A stretch of 64,000 bases of DNA from positions 1,792,001-1,856,000 of the forward strand of contig LVZB01000001.1 in NCBI GenBank assembly GCA_023101485.1, in the 5' to 3' direction. Each line of letters begins with the position of its first letter. The first letter of the stretch is position 1. This DNA comes from Pasteurellaceae bacterium Macca. Its GTDB lineage: Bacteria; Pseudomonadota; Gammaproteobacteria; Enterobacterales; Pasteurellaceae. The position numbers and the translations under genes are program-made. Below are positions 18,076-30,800 of this stretch, one piece after another. The notes beneath the pieces were generated by a model that saw only the letters and a program-made list of their open reading frames with translations, searched no databases and was not told the DNA's origin.

Positions 18076-18113
18076 CTCTCAGGATTTCTTCTTTAATAAA
18101 GCTATCCTGAGAG
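18076..18113. terminator. Hairpin between convergent murQ and parC
   Basis: A perfect 10-bp stem, CTCTCAGGAT/ATCCTGAGAG, with an 18-base loop, placed between the two convergent stops. It lacks a long T run, so termination strength is uncertain. Confidence 0.6.
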
Positions 18114-18128
18114 AATAAAGCAAGTGTT

Positions 18129-20366
18129 CTAATCTACAACGTGAATTTCTGTTGTTGCATTGAGCCCCCGCACTAATTGCGCCCCTTTGCGAGCACGTTC
18201 GCCACGGTAGTTTTCAATATCACTTGGCTTTAAGGTGATTTTTCGCTTGCCAGAAGTAAAGACAAGGGAGCTTGTCGGGCGAATAAGCATCACTTTAGCG
18301 AGCAATTCTTTCCCTTCTTTGGCAGATTGGGCGCTAATGTTGATAATCTTATTCCCTTTTCCTTTGGATAACGTCGGCAAATCAGCCACAGGGAAAACTA
18401 ACATCCGCCCCACATTACTCATTGCCACAAGGAGTTCATTCTCCTCTGTGATCAGCTGTGGCGGAAGGACTTTGGCATTTTCAGGGAGAGAAATAATCGT
18501 TTTTCCTGCTTTGTTTCGGGAGATCAAATCCTCAAATTGGCAAATAAAGCCATAGCCTGCATCCGAAGCCATAAGCACAGGGCAATTCTCTTCGGACATC
18601 AACATATACTGCACATAAGCCCCCTCCGGTAAAGCGAGTTTACCGGTCAGTGGCTCGCCTTGAGAACGGGCGGAAGGTAGGGAGAGTGGGTCAAGGGCGT
18701 AGCTTTTCCCTGTGCTATCAATAAAGATCACCGGCTGATTACTTTTGCCATAGGCGTGAGTGAGGTAACTATCCCCAGCTTTATAGCTTAAGGATTGCAC
18801 ATCAATATCATGCCCTTTGGCACAACGTACCCAGCCTTTTTCCGAGAGGATGACGGTGACGGCTTCCGTTGGGGTTAAATCGCTCTCCGTCATCGCTTTG
18901 GCTTCACGGCGTTCAATCAGTGGCGAACGTCTTGGGCTGGCAAACGTTTTAGCGTCTGCTTGAATCTCTTTTTTAATCAGATTATTTAAACGACGTGGCG
19001 AACCGAGTAAGCCTTGAATGTGTTCCCGCTCTTCTTCGAGTTTTTGTTGCTCTGCACGGAGTTCGTGTTCCTCTAATTTTGCCAAGTGGCGTAAGCGAAG
19101 GTTTAAAATCGCTTCGGCTTGAATTTCTGTGAGCTGAAAACGGGCGATAAGTTCGGCTTTGGGGTCGTCCTCGTTGCGGATAATCTCAATCACTTCATCA
19201 ATATTGAGGTAGGCGATCATCAAGCCCTCCACAATATGCAAGCGGTTTAAAATTTTATCCAAACGGTAGTTTAAACGGTTAGTCACGGTACGACGGCGGA
19301 AGGTCAGCCATTCCGTTAAAATCGTATGAAGATTTTTGACCACTGGTTTGCCATCTAAACCAATCATATTCATATTGACACGGTAGAGCTTTTCCAACTC
19401 AGTAGTGGCAAACAAGTGATCCATGAGGGCTTCGGCATCAACGCGGTTAGAACGCAGTTCCAGCACTAAACAGGTTTCTTGTTCTGAATCGTCCCGAATA
19501 TCCTTCACCATCGGCAATTTTTTACTGGTGATTTGGGTAGCAATCTGGTCACGAATTTTCGCTGGTGAGGCTTGGTAGGGCAGAGAAGTGATGATGATCT
19601 CATTCTCTTGCTTTTTCCACACCGCACGCATTTTGATAGAGCCTTTGCCCTGTTCATACAGCTTGGCAATATCCGCTTTGGGGGTGATGATTTCCGCCGA
19701 AGTCGGGTAATCAGGGCCTTGTACTACTTCTAATAATTCCGAAAGTGTCGTTTCAGGGTTATCTAGCAGCTTGATCGAGGCTTCGGCTAACTCATTGATA
19801 TTGTGAGGGGGAATATCTGTCGCCATGCCCACTGCGATCCCCATTGTGCCATTCAGTAAAATATGAGGCAGACGAGCAGGGAGATATTTCGGCTCTTCTA
19901 ATGTGCCGTCAAAGTTGGCTTGGTATTCCACCGTGCCTTGCCCTAATTCACCGAGGAGCAGTTCCGCAATTTTAGCTAGTTTCGATTCCGTATAACGCAT
20001 GGCGGCAAAGGATTTTGGCTCATCGGGCGAACCCCAGTTACCTTGTCCATCCACAAGCGGGTAGCGGTAAGAGAAAGGCTGTGCCATAAGCACCATCGCT
20101 TCATAGCAAGCACTATCTCCGTGAGGGTGGAATTTACCCAACACATCGCCCACGGTACGGGCAGATTTTTTATACTTCGCCGTTGCATTGAGCCCAAGTT
20201 CCGACATCGCATAAATGATCCGCCGTTGCACAGGTTTTAAGCCATCGCCAATAAAGGGCAAGGCACGATCCATAATCACATACATGGAGTAGTTAAGGTA
20301 AGCGTTTTCACTAAAACGCTTAATGGGCATCTGTTCAATGCCTTCGTAGTTGATTTCAGTTTTCAT
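18129..20366 (-). CDS. parC: DNA topoisomerase IV subunit A
   Basis: The 745-residue protein is the DNA-cleaving subunit that decatenates daughter chromosomes with ParE. The N-terminal breakage-reunion domain contains [13 protein letters not shown]; the quinolone-determining positions Ser85 and Glu89 (E. coli Ser80/Glu84) are wild type. [10 protein letters not shown] holds the catalytic tyrosine. The C-terminal third shows the weak repeats of the ParC pinwheel domain. A length of 745 versus about 752 and the lack of a GyrA-box QRRGGKG motif argue for ParC over GyrA. It is a single gene, convergent with murQ. Confidence 0.95.
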   Translation of the reverse strand: MKTEINYEGIEQMPIKRFSENAYLNYSMYVIMDRALPFIGDGLKPVQRRIIYAMSELGLNATAKYKKSARTVGDVLGKFHPHGDSACYEAMVLMAQPFSYRYPLVDGQGNWGSPDEPKSFAAMRYTESKLAKIAELLLGELGQGTVEYQANFDGTLEEPKYLPARLPHILLNGTMGIAVGMATDIPPHNINELAEASIKLLDNPETTLSELLEVVQGPDYPTSAEIITPKADIAKLYEQGKGSIKMRAVWKKQENEIIITSLPYQASPAKIRDQIATQITSKKLPMVKDIRDDSEQETCLVLELRSNRVDAEALMDHLFATTELEKLYRVNMNMIGLDGKPVVKNLHTILTEWLTFRRRTVTNRLNYRLDKILNRLHIVEGLMIAYLNIDEVIEIIRNEDDPKAELIARFQLTEIQAEAILNLRLRHLAKLEEHELRAEQQKLEEEREHIQGLLGSPRRLNNLIKKEIQADAKTFASPRRSPLIERREAKAMTESDLTPTEAVTVILSEKGWVRCAKGHDIDVQSLSYKAGDSYLTHAYGKSNQPVIFIDSTGKSYALDPLSLPSARSQGEPLTGKLALPEGAYVQYMLMSEENCPVLMASDAGYGFICQFEDLISRNKAGKTIISLPENAKVLPPQLITEENELLVAMSNVGRMLVFPVADLPTLSKGKGNKIINISAQSAKEGKELLAKVMLIRPTSSLVFTSGKRKITLKPSDIENYRGERARKGAQLVRGLNATTEIHVVD

Positions 20367-20506
20367 GAAAATTAGAGTGCTCGATCATAAAAATGGGGTG
20401 AATAAATCACCCCAATATTGGCTAGATTGTTCGGGATTATAGCTTATTTCCCTTTTAGGTACAAAATGCAGAGAAAAGAGATAAGAACAAAAAAAACTTA
20501 AAATTC

Positions 20507-20516
20507 GACCGCTTGT
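20507..20516 (-). repeat. Apl-type DNA uptake signal in parC-mglB intergenic region
   Basis: An exact GACCGCTTGT 10-mer, 30 bp upstream of the CRP site. Confidence 0.75.
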
Positions 20517-20542
20517 TTCTGCTCTTTTTTATCATTTTTCTA

Positions 20543-20564
20543 AAATGTGAGTAACCTCACATTC
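20543..20564. promoter_or_regulatory. CRP-cAMP binding site of the mgl operon
   Basis: AAATGTGAGTAACCTCACAT contains perfect TGTGA-N6-TCACA half-sites (20546-20550 and 20557-20561) in an AT-rich setting, about 90 bp before mglB. CRP activation of mgl is established in enterics and fits glucose repression of galactose uptake. Confidence 0.82.
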
Positions 20565-20597
20565 TTTTTTTTATTTTGAAGTATTATTTCAAATTAG

Positions 20598-20611
20598 TTA
20601 CCAACAGGTAA
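20598..20611. promoter_or_regulatory. Candidate operator palindrome upstream of mglB
   Basis: A perfect inverted repeat, TTACC-AACA-GGTAA, lies between the CRP site and mglB. It does not match the enteric GalR/GalS operator closely, so any repressor is unknown. Confidence 0.35.
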
Positions 20612-20648
20612 TACATTTCAATCAGATTAATTCCAATAGGAGTAGGCT

Positions 20649-21641
20649 ATGAAAAAAACAGTATTAAGTGCAGTTGCTTTGGCGGTGGGTTTAAGTGCGG
20701 TAGCGATGAATGCCGAAGCGAAGGATCGCGTTGGGGTGACGATTTATAAATATGACGATAATTTTATGTCTCTAATGCGTAAAGAGATCGAAAAAGAAGC
20801 CACTCAATATAAAGACATTGATTTATTGATGAATGACTCACAAAACGCACAGTCTATCCAAAATGACCAAGTTGATGTGTTGATCTCCAAAGGCGTAAAA
20901 GCCCTCGCAATTAACCTCGTTGACCCTTCCGCAGCCCCAACAATTATTGGTAAAGCCAAACCCGAAAATATCCCCGTTATCTTCTTTAATAAAGACCCTG
21001 GCGACAAAGCCATTGCAAGTTATGATCAAGCCTATTATGTAGGAACTAACCCGCAAGAATCTGGCGTAATCCAAGGTAATCTTATTGCTAAACATTGGAA
21101 AGCCAACCCCGCTTATGACTTAAATAAAGACGGCAAAATCCAATATGTCTTACTCAAAGGCGAACCAGGACACCCTGATGCAGAAGCAAGAACTAAATAC
21201 GCTATTGAGCAATTAAATACCCTTGGCATTAAAACCGAAGGGCTATTTATTGACACCGGAATGTGGGATGCAGCCCTTGCTAAAGATAAAATGGATGCTT
21301 GGTTATCAAGCTCAAAAGCGAAAGATATTGAGGTGATTATTGCCAATAATGACGGTATGGCAATGGGTGCGTTAGAAGCGACCAAAGCACACGGCAAAAA
21401 ATTACCGATTTTTGGTGTCGATGCCCTCCCCGAAGTACTGCAACTTATTCAAAAAGGTGAAATCGCTGGCACAGTATTAAATGACGGCGTGAATCAAGGT
21501 AAAGCCATTGTACAAATGTCAAATAATCTCGTTCAAGGCAAGCCCGCCACCGAAGGCACAAAATGGGTATTAAAAGATCGCATTGCCCGTATTCCTTATG
21601 TTGGTGTAGATAAAGATAATCTTGCCGAATTTTTAAAATAG
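20649..21641 (+). CDS. mglB: Galactose/methyl-galactoside ABC transporter, periplasmic binding protein
   Basis: The 330-residue precursor has signal peptide [20 protein letters not shown] ending at NAEA, then a periplasmic sugar-binding fold: [56 protein letters not shown] and [11 protein letters not shown], all characteristic of the glucose/galactose-binding protein. The DLNKDGKIQ segment is the calcium-binding EF-like loop. AGGAG precedes the start. First gene of mglBAC; a hairpin downstream would keep its level above that of the membrane genes. Confidence 0.96.
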   Translation: MKKTVLSAVALAVGLSAVAMNAEAKDRVGVTIYKYDDNFMSLMRKEIEKEATQYKDIDLLMNDSQNAQSIQNDQVDVLISKGVKALAINLVDPSAAPTIIGKAKPENIPVIFFNKDPGDKAIASYDQAYYVGTNPQESGVIQGNLIAKHWKANPAYDLNKDGKIQYVLLKGEPGHPDAEARTKYAIEQLNTLGIKTEGLFIDTGMWDAALAKDKMDAWLSSSKAKDIEVIIANNDGMAMGALEATKAHGKKLPIFGVDALPEVLQLIQKGEIAGTVLNDGVNQGKAIVQMSNNLVQGKPATEGTKWVLKDRIARIPYVGVDKDNLAEFLK

Positions 21642-21656
21642 TCTTGAAATGACAAC

Positions 21657-21702
21657 AAGGATTTCTGATAAATCGTAAAGAGATAACGGAAATCCTTTTT
21701 TT
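21657..21702 (+). terminator. Partial terminator between mglB and mglA
   Basis: AAGGATTTC (21657-21665) and GAAATCCTT (21689-21697) form a 9-bp stem with a 23-base loop followed by a T run. Its position after the binding-protein gene is typical for adjusting mglB:mglA ratios. Confidence 0.7.
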
Positions 21703-21713
21703 GTGAGGTGACT

Positions 21714-23255
21714 ATGACTACACAAACAGACCACGTTTTAAACCCTGAGCCCAGTATTCAGCAAGAAGTCTTGCTCTCGATGTCTAATGTCAGTAAATCC
21801 TTCCCTGGAGTTAAGGCATTAGACAATGCCAATCTCACGGTGAAATCCCACTCCGTTCATGCCTTAATGGGCGAAAATGGCGCCGGTAAATCCACGCTCT
21901 TAAAATGCCTTTTCGGTATCTATGCTAAAGATGAAGGGGAAATTCTCTTTTTAGGCAAGCCGGTAAATTTCAAAACGTCAAAAGAGGCGTTAGAAAATGG
22001 CATTTCCATGGTGCATCAAGAATTAAATTTAGTTCGCCAACGTAACGTCATGGATAACTTATGGCTTGGACGTTATCCTCTACGGGGTATTTTTGTCGAT
22101 CACGGCAAAATGTACCGTGATACCAAAGCCATTTTTGATGAGCTGGATATTCAAATCGACCCGAAAGAGAAAGTCGCCAATCTCTCGGTTTCCCAAATGC
22201 AGATGATCGAAATTGCCAAAGCCTTCTCTTACCAAGCCAAAATTGTGATTATGGATGAACCCACCTCCTCGCTTTCTGAAAAAGAGGTAGAGCATCTTTT
22301 CAAAATCATTGGCAAGCTAAAAGAACGGGGCTGTGGCATCATCTACATTTCACACAAAATGGACGAAATCTTCAAAATTTGTGATGAAATTACCATTTTG
22401 CGGGACGGCAAATGGATCGACACCCAAAAAGTCAAAGATTGCACCATGGATTCCATTGTCGCCATGATGGTTGGACGCGAACTCACCCAACGCTTCCCAC
22501 CGAAAACCAACACCCCCAAAGAGGTGATTTTACAAGTCAAAAACCTCACCGCGAAAAATCAGCCCTCAATTCAAGATGTCAGCTTTGAACTCCGCAAGGG
22601 TGAAATTCTCGGTATCGCTGGCTTAGTGGGGGCGAAGCGGACGGATATTGTGGAAACCATTTTCGGGATTCGAGAGCGTGCAAGCGGTCAAATTTTATTG
22701 AAAAATTGCACCGTCACCAATCGCACCGCCCTCGATGCCATTAACAACGGCTTTGCCCTTGTCACCGAAGAACGCCGAACCACAGGGATCTACGCCAATC
22801 TCAATATTGAATTCAACTCTTTGATTTCAAATATAAAATCTTATATGAGTTCATTCGGGTTACTGAGCAACAAAAAAATGAAAAGTGATACCCAATGGGT
22901 GATTGATTCCATGAATGTTAAAACGCCTTCCCACAAAACGACCATTGGCTCCCTCTCTGGGGGCAACCAGCAAAAAGTCGTTATCGGGCGGTGGCTACTC
23001 ACTCAACCGGATATTCTGATGCTTGATGAACCCACACGGGGGATTGATATCGGGGCGAAATATGAAATCTATCAACTCATTATGCAACTCGCCCAAAAAG
23101 AGAAAGGGATTATTATGATCTCCTCTGAAATGCCCGAACTGCTCGGCGTGACGGACCGTATTCTCGTGATGAGTAACGGGAAAGTTGCCGGTATTGTTGA
23201 AACAGCAACCACCTCACAAGAAGCCATCTTACAGCTTGCTGCTAAATATTTATAA
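21714..23255 (+). CDS. mglA: Galactose/methyl-galactoside ABC transporter, ATP-binding protein
   Basis: The 513-residue protein is a duplicated ABC ATPase of the ribose/galactose class. The first module has Walker [11 protein letters not shown] and Walker [12 protein letters not shown]; the second has an altered Walker A region ([19 protein letters not shown]) and [15 protein letters not shown] with LDEPTRGID. The altered second site is normal for MglA/RbsA. ATG at 21714 (after GAGGTG) is preferred to an upstream GTG two codons earlier that overlaps the ribosome site. It energises galactose import with MglC. Confidence 0.95.
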   Translation: MTTQTDHVLNPEPSIQQEVLLSMSNVSKSFPGVKALDNANLTVKSHSVHALMGENGAGKSTLLKCLFGIYAKDEGEILFLGKPVNFKTSKEALENGISMVHQELNLVRQRNVMDNLWLGRYPLRGIFVDHGKMYRDTKAIFDELDIQIDPKEKVANLSVSQMQMIEIAKAFSYQAKIVIMDEPTSSLSEKEVEHLFKIIGKLKERGCGIIYISHKMDEIFKICDEITILRDGKWIDTQKVKDCTMDSIVAMMVGRELTQRFPPKTNTPKEVILQVKNLTAKNQPSIQDVSFELRKGEILGIAGLVGAKRTDIVETIFGIRERASGQILLKNCTVTNRTALDAINNGFALVTEERRTTGIYANLNIEFNSLISNIKSYMSSFGLLSNKKMKSDTQWVIDSMNVKTPSHKTTIGSLSGGNQQKVVIGRWLLTQPDILMLDEPTRGIDIGAKYEIYQLIMQLAQKEKGIIMISSEMPELLGVTDRILVMSNGKVAGIVETATTSQEAILQLAAKYL

Positions 23256-23272
23256 CAAAAAGGAAGTGCATT

Positions 23273-24283
23273 ATGTCCACACTGACTCAACCTCGCTCAA
23301 TGGATTTTCTCAAACAGAATGCCATTTACTTTGTTTTATTGATCTTGCTTGCCGTGATCATCATTCAAGATCCGAGCTTTCTAAGCTTACGCAATTTTAG
23401 TAATATTTTAACTCAATCATCGGTGCGTCTAATTATCGCTTTAGGTGTAGCGGGATTATTAGTAACACAAGGAACAGACCTTTCCGCAGGGCGACAAGTC
23501 GGCTTGGCGGCAGTTATTTCAGCCACTCTCCTACAAGCGATGGATAACGTCAATAAAGTCTTTCCAACCCTTGGCGAAATCCCCATACCCGTGGTGATTC
23601 TTGCCGTTTGCCTTGTTGGTGCTGTGATTGGTTTAATTAACGGTTTAGTCATTGCTTATTTGAATGTCACGCCGTTTATTGCCACTATGGGGACGATGAT
23701 TATCGTCTATGGTATCAACTCCCTCTACTATGATGCCGTAGGCTCATCCCCGATTGCGGGCTTTAATGAGCATTTTTCCTCTTTTGCCCAAGGTTTTTTC
23801 CGAATTGGATCCTTTAATCTTTCCTACATTACTATTTATGCGGCGATTGCGGCTTTCTTTGTGTGGATAATGTGGAATAAAACCCGCTTTGGTAAAAATA
23901 TTTTTGCCATTGGTGGCAACCCTGAGGCGGCGCGTGTTTCGGGTGTGAATGTGGCGCGTAATCTCGTGGTGATCTATATGATTGCAGGCGTATTCTATGC
24001 CTTTGGTGGAATGCTAGAAGCAGGACGTATCGGCAGTGCGACCAATAACCTCGGCTTTATGTATGAACTCGATGCCATTGCTGCTTGTGTAGTAGGGGGC
24101 GTTTCTTTCGCCGGCGGTGTTGGCACAGTCATCGGCGTGGTTACGGGGGTACTGATCTTTACCGTGATTAACTACGGCTTAACCTATATCGGCGTCAATC
24201 CTTACTGGCAATATATCATTAAAGGAAGCATTATCATTTTTGCTGTTGCGATTGACTCCCTCAAATACGCGAAGAAAAAATAA
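23273..24283 (+). CDS. mglC: Galactose/methyl-galactoside ABC transporter, permease
   Basis: A 336-residue inner-membrane protein with about ten hydrophobic helices. The conserved motif block GGNPEAARVSGVNVARNLVVIYM is the ABC-binding loop of ribose/galactose-type permeases, and the N-terminal half contains TQGTDLSAGRQVGLAAV. It forms the channel of the MglBAC importer. It begins 17 bp after mglA with AAGGAAG as ribosome site; it ends the operon. Confidence 0.95.
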   Translation: MSTLTQPRSMDFLKQNAIYFVLLILLAVIIIQDPSFLSLRNFSNILTQSSVRLIIALGVAGLLVTQGTDLSAGRQVGLAAVISATLLQAMDNVNKVFPTLGEIPIPVVILAVCLVGAVIGLINGLVIAYLNVTPFIATMGTMIIVYGINSLYYDAVGSSPIAGFNEHFSSFAQGFFRIGSFNLSYITIYAAIAAFFVWIMWNKTRFGKNIFAIGGNPEAARVSGVNVARNLVVIYMIAGVFYAFGGMLEAGRIGSATNNLGFMYELDAIAACVVGGVSFAGGVGTVIGVVTGVLIFTVINYGLTYIGVNPYWQYIIKGSIIIFAVAIDSLKYAKKK

Positions 24284-24866
24284 TTCATAGAATATTGTGA
24301 TTATACAACCTATAAAATCCCCTTTCTCTTAGGTTCTTTCCCCCACACAGTTGGGGGAAGGTCGCTCCCTTTCTCTGTAAGATAGCTATTCTTCATTAGG
24401 AACAAGCACAACGCAATTTTGCCTCAGTGTTACGGTTACGGGGAGAGTTGCTATAAAGCGCTTAAAGATGACAAAAAATAGACAAAGTTTGAATAATAAG
24501 CTCATTTGAGTGAGTAATTAGTCAATTTAAGTAAATAATTTGACAATGGAATGAAGATAATAGGCATATTTTGTTGCTTATTAAAACAAAGAACGCTAGA
24601 ATTTAGTCCCGTAATTTTTTGACAAAAGATTACATCAGCGTAAGAACTGTAAAATTTGCATGAAAGGGAATTCTAATATTTTGTTTATGTATTTAAATTT
24701 TTCAGTTTTTTATCAAAAATTATTAGCTATACCTAAATAGTCGCAAGGTTTGTATGCTTTTAAAGCATCATGTGTCGTGTTAGTGTGGCTATTCCGATTA
24801 ACTGCTATATCTGTTTAAGAGAAATGGTGTATAGAGTTTTCCTATAGCATAAAGATCAATAAAAGA
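24284..24866. other. Long non-coding region between mglC and the adhesin gene
   Basis: No gene seen. At 24338-24359 TTCCCCCA/TGGGGGAA forms an 8-bp stem without a T run, a possible factor-dependent terminator for mgl. The remaining ~500 bp is AT-rich and presumably holds the adhesin promoter and 5' leader. No homopolymer or short tandem repeat long enough for phase variation was seen. Confidence 0.55.
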
Positions 24867-24875
24867 GTGTATTCT

Positions 24876-27800
24876 ATGAATAAAATTTTCCGAGTTGTTT
24901 GGAACAGTGCGTTACAAACATGGGTTGTGGTTTCTGAACTCAGCAAAGCCCACAAAAAACAATCCAGTAGTAATGGTAATGTCAATATTGACAGTGCTCA
25001 GAGTAAGGTCTGCACGCCTATTAACCTATCTGTGGGGCTTAGCCTTCTTTGTGGTATTTTTATTGCATCACCAGCCATGGCAGCAAATACTCCGGGAACA
25101 GCATCAGGCGAAGGTGCCGTGGCTTATGGGCAGGGCTCCCAAGCATTAAAATCAGGTTCAACCGCTTATGGTAAAGATGCTATTTCTCGTGAAAATAATA
25201 GTGTTGCAGTCGGTTTAGGGGCGCATGCGAAGGCAGAGTTTACTATTGCTATTGGTTCCCATGCTACAGTAAGCGATCAAAAAGGTACAGCGATTGGTTC
25301 GCATGCCAATGCTTCTTATGGTGGGTCAGCTTTTGGCCATTTTGCCAATGCTTCAGGGCATTTTGCTACCGCTGTGGGTCAACAAGCTAATGGGCTTGGT
25401 AATAGAACAGTCGCAGAGGGTACGAATGCTAAAGCCTTGGGTGAAGAAAGTATAGCCGTTGGTTTTCAGAGTAACTCGACAGCAACTGGTTCTGTAGTTG
25501 TTGGTTCACAAGCGAATGCGACAAAGAAATATGCGGTGGCAGTAGGTAATTTTGCGAATAGTACTGGTGAACGGGCAATTGCAGTAGGTTATCTCTCTCA
25601 GGCGAAAGGGAATAATAGTGCTGCAGTGGGGCGCGGTGCTAAGTCGCAAGGGAATAATAGTGCCGCATTCGGGGATCAAGCTCAATCTGAAGGTGTGGAT
25701 TCTGTTGCATTAGGAACGCATTCTTGTTCAACACAAGCCTCTTCTGTTGCAATTGGTAACTCTGCTAAAGCAAGAGCTGATAATGCTATTGCTGTGGGGA
25801 AATTATCAAATGCTACAGGAATGAACTCTATTGCGGTTGGTGATAATACAACAGTAACTGGAGCAAACTCTGTTGCTTTTGGACCAGGTATTACGGTTAA
25901 GACAGCCAATTCTGTTGTTTTAGGTGCAGGTTCAACGGATGCTTCTAAGACGACAGAGAAGGTTGATAAAGCAACAGTTCCTGGTTCTAATATAGTCTAT
26001 GACGGTTTCGTAGGTAAGCCAGGCGGTCTCGATGGTAACCAAGGAAGTGGTTATTATGTGAGTGTTGGGGCAGTAGGTAAAGAGCGTCAGATTAAAAATG
26101 TCGCCGCTGGACGTATTACTGCAGGTTCAACCGATGTAATCAATGGTTCACAGCTTTATTCAACTAACAAAGTACTCGGCACTTTAGCTGACAGTGTGGC
26201 CGACAAATTTGGTGGTGGGGCGAAAGTAAACCCTAATGGCTCTATCACTTACGGTAACATTGGTAATACAGGAAAAAGCACTATTCACGACGCTATTATT
26301 GCTGCAACAACAGAAGTGAAAGCGGGATCAAATATTGCGGGCATAGAATTAGGCAAAGGGAGCGATGGGCATAAAATCTATACTGTTCATGCTAATGGTA
26401 CAGTTGTGAAAGCCGGTAGAGGGCTTACTGTTACAGACGACGCTTCAAAAGCAAGAACACATAATGTGACGAATTATACCGTGGCATTAAGTGATGAAAC
26501 GCAAAAAAAACTAGATAGAGAAGAATCGGTTACTGCAGATGCTAGTAATAAGAATATCATTGTGAGCCTGAATACCTCTAAAAATTCAACAGACGGCAAA
26601 GATTTTGTTGTTAAGTTAAATAGTACACTTAATTTAGGTGATCAAGGTTCATTAACAGTGGGCGATACAGTTGTTGATGATTCTGGTTTAAGCATTGCTC
26701 ATGGTCCATCAATCAAAAATACAGGCATTAACGCCGGCGGTAAAAAAATTACCAATGTGCTAGCCGGCGAAGCTGATACGGATGCCGTTAATGTCAAACA
26801 GCTTAAAGATCAAGTTGCGACGATTAAACCACCTAAAGTAATTGACGGTAAAAATACCACGGTATCAACGAGTAAAGATAAAAATGGCGTAACGAGTTAT
26901 GCGGTTAATGCGTGGAGAACAAAGGTTGAGCCATCTAGTGATAACTATATTGAAATAGATTCAGACCCTAATAACGACACTCAAGTACATCAATATACTG
27001 TTGGCTTATCTGATTTTGCTAAAAAGCGTATTCAACAAGGTGTTGATGCTAATACGACCGTTCATAAAGGCTGGAATATTAAAACCGGTGCTCAAGATGG
27101 GGGCACTAAAGGTTTTGGGAAAAACCATAATATTCAAATGGGCGATTCTGTCACCATTGTCGCCGGCAAAAATCTAGATGTGAGCCAAGATAAAGCAGAT
27201 CCATCGAAAATTATTCTAAGCACACAAAATGAGGTGAGTTTCACCTCGGTAACAGCAGGTAATAGCAAACTTAATAACGATGGTTTGACTATTACAAATG
27301 GGCCTTCCGTGTTATCTGATGGGATTGATGCGGGCAGCCAAAAAATTACTAATGTGGCAGCAGGCACACAAGATAATGATGCGGTGAATTTCAGCCAGTT
27401 GAAAGCGACTCGTACCGTGGTGACAAATAGCACCAATGCTTATGTTCGTGCTCAAGCTAATGCTACAGGTGGAACGGATTACATTGTTGAAGCTGAAAAA
27501 TCAGTAATAGATAAGGCAAGCTCAGGTATTGAGGTAAATGAAACTCGCAATGAGAAAAAACATACCAGTACTTATACCTTGGATTTAAAACAACAAACGA
27601 AAGATGATATCCAAAAAGGTGTTGATGCCAATACCACAGTGAATCTTGGCCTAAATTTTGCAGGTAACTCTGGAGATACAATCAATAAAAAATTAGGTAA
27701 TACCCTTAATATTGAAGGTGGCTTATCAGATGGTTCAAAAGCAAGTGCAGATAACATTCATGTTGCGTCAGAAAGTGGGAAATTAGTGGTTAAAATCGCT

Positions 27801-30800
27801 AATTCTCCAACATTTAGTGGTTCAGTTAAAGCTAATGGTTTTGATGCAAATGATAATAAAATTACCAATGTTGAAGCAGGTGAAGACGATACCGATGCTG
27901 TTAATGTTAAACAGTTAAAAGATCTCACCAATGCGGCTAAAACAGAAGTGATTGCGGGTCGTAATGCCACTGTTACTCAGACGGTAGGGGATAATAAGCA
28001 AACGATTTATACCGTAAATGCCAATAGCAGTAGCGTAAGCTCTGGTGATGAAGAACTTGTTACTGTGAAAAAAGGTAACTTAGATACTGATGGCAATACA
28101 GATTATCAAATTAAAGTCACTGAAAAAACCAAAAAAGCCCTTGATGACGGGGTCCAAGCCAACATTACTGCAAACAAAGGCACGCTTTATGGCGGTGACT
28201 TCGGTACCAATGTTAGTCGTAAATTAGGAGAGAAACTCACCGTTAAAGGCGGTGTAGCGGATGATAACCAATTGAGTGAAAACAATATCGGCGTTGTCAC
28301 TAATGGTAATGACACTTTAACCGTTAAATTAGCCAAAGATTTAAAAGCATTAAATAGTGCTATGTTTGGTGATACAAAGATTAATGGTGATGGCTTAAAA
28401 ATTAATGGTGGGCCAAATGTTACTAAAGCGGGCATTGATGCGGCAAGTAAAGCGATTACCAATGTAAAAGATGGTGTTGCAGACACTGATGCAGTGAATC
28501 TCGGCCAATTAAAAGCCACTCGCACGGTAGTCACGAATAGCACCAATGCTTATGTTCGCCCTCAAGCTAATGCCACAAGTGGTGGAACAGATTACATTGT
28601 TGAAGCTGAAAAATCAGTGGTTGAGCCAGTAGCGAACGGTAATATTTCAATTACCGCTAACCGAGATGAAGCAAATCACACCACGACTTATACCGCTGAT
28701 TTAACACAAGCAACTAAAGACGATATTAAACAAGGTGTTGACGCCAATACTACAGTAAATAAAGGTTTAAACTTTGCTGGAGATGTTGGAACATTCAACC
28801 GTAAATTAGATTCAACAACAACGGTTAAAGGTGGCGCAACAGGTGATGTTACCACAGCTAAAAATATCAAAGTAACCGCAACGCCAGAGAATGGCACATT
28901 GCAAATTGATTTAGCCAAAAATATTGATCTTGGCAATGACGGTAGCCTCCAAGTTGGCGATTCTACGTTAAATAACAATGGTCTCACCATTAAAGACGGT
29001 CCAAGTGTGCTTAAAGGTGGTATCAATGCAGGTAATCACAAAATTACAAATGTTGAGCCGGCTGAGTTAAGTGCAAACAGTAAAGATGCCGTAAATGGTT
29101 CACAGCTTCATTCAACTAACTTAAACCTCACCAATTTAACCAATAAAGTGGATGGTGGATTTAATGTCACCACGGCACAAACAGGAACAGGCGTTGCTGA
29201 TAGTTCTGACACTGTACCAGTACATTTAGGTGAAACGGTGAAATACACTGCGGGTGATAATATTCATTTAACGCAAGAAGGTCACAATATCACTATTGCA
29301 ACTAGCTTGACGCCAACTTTCACTACCGTGAATACCACAAACTTAAATGTGAAAAATGGTGGCAACATTGATGTTGGTAATAATCAAATTCACAATGTTG
29401 CAACAGGAACAGCCGATACAGATGCCGTGAATGTCAGCCAATTAAAAAATCTCACCAATGCCTCAAAAACAGAGGTCGTTGCGGGTCGTAATGCTAATGT
29501 TACCCAAGCAGTGGGAACGAATGGGCAAACGATTTATACCGTGAATGCCAATAGCAGCAGTGTGAGCGCTGACAATAATTCAAACATTACCGTCACAAAA
29601 GGCGATTTAGATGCAAATGGTAACACGGACTATAAACTCGACCTGACTGCCAAAACAAAACAAGATATCCAAGACGGGGTTCAAGCCAACATTACCGCAA
29701 ATAAAGGCACGCTTTATGGTGGTGACAGTGGTACAGACGTTAGCCGTAAATTGGGCGATAAACTCATTATTAAAGGCGGTGTGACTGAGGATGCTAAACT
29801 GAGTGAAAATAACATTGGCGTTGTTGCTAATGGTAACGACACTTTAACTGTTAAATTAGCCAAAGATTTAAAAGAGTTAAGTAGCGCAGTATTTGGTGGA
29901 ACAACAACCATCAATGGTGATGGATTAAGTATTACGGGTGGGCCAAGTGTACTCAAAGATGGCATTAATGCAGGTGATAAAAAAATCGCTAACGTCGCTA
30001 ATGGTACAGCCCCAACCGATGCTGTCAATCTACAACAATTAAATGCCACTAAAGTAGGCGTATTTGCAGGCAAAAATACGACTGTTACCCCTATTGCAAA
30101 TACTTCTACAGGTGGTATGGATTACACCATTGATGCAGAAAAATCGGTTGTCAATGCAACAGCGCAATCTAATGTAACAGTAACACCAACGCCAGATGTT
30201 ACAAATCATACAACGACTTATTCTGTTGATTTAACACAAGCAACTAAAGACGATATCAAAAAAGGTGTTGATGCCAATACTACGGCAAACCTTGGACTCG
30301 ATTTTGCTGGCGATACGGGGAAATTCAACCGTAAATTAGGCCAAGTGACTAATGTCACAGGTGGCGCAACAGGTGATGTTACCACAGCCAAAAATATCAA
30401 AGTGACAGCAAAAGATGGCACATTGCAAATTGACTTAGCCAAAAATCTCAATCTTGGTGATGATGGCGATCTCAAAATTGGTGATTCTACGTTAAATAAC
30501 AGTGGTCTCACTATTAAAGAGGGGCCAAGTGTCACTAAAAATGGCATTAATGCAGGCAATAAAGCCATTAATAACGTCACGAGTAACTTACAACCAACGT
30601 ATAACCAAGGTGATAAAGTATTCGACAAAGATGGCAAACTTGTCGATGTTGAACCAGCGGTAACGAAAACCCAGGCAGCACCAGCTGCCGAGGAGATTGC
30701 TAAAATCCATAATAATGCCGCCACGGTGGGTGATGTATTAAATGCCGGTTGGAACTTACAAAACAATGGTGAAGCACGTGATTTTGTTAAACCGTATGAC

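Noticed and set aside
22590-22680. Degenerate second Walker A in MglA as a sign of inactivation
   Set aside because: An altered second nucleotide-binding site is normal for sugar importers of the MglA/RbsA class.
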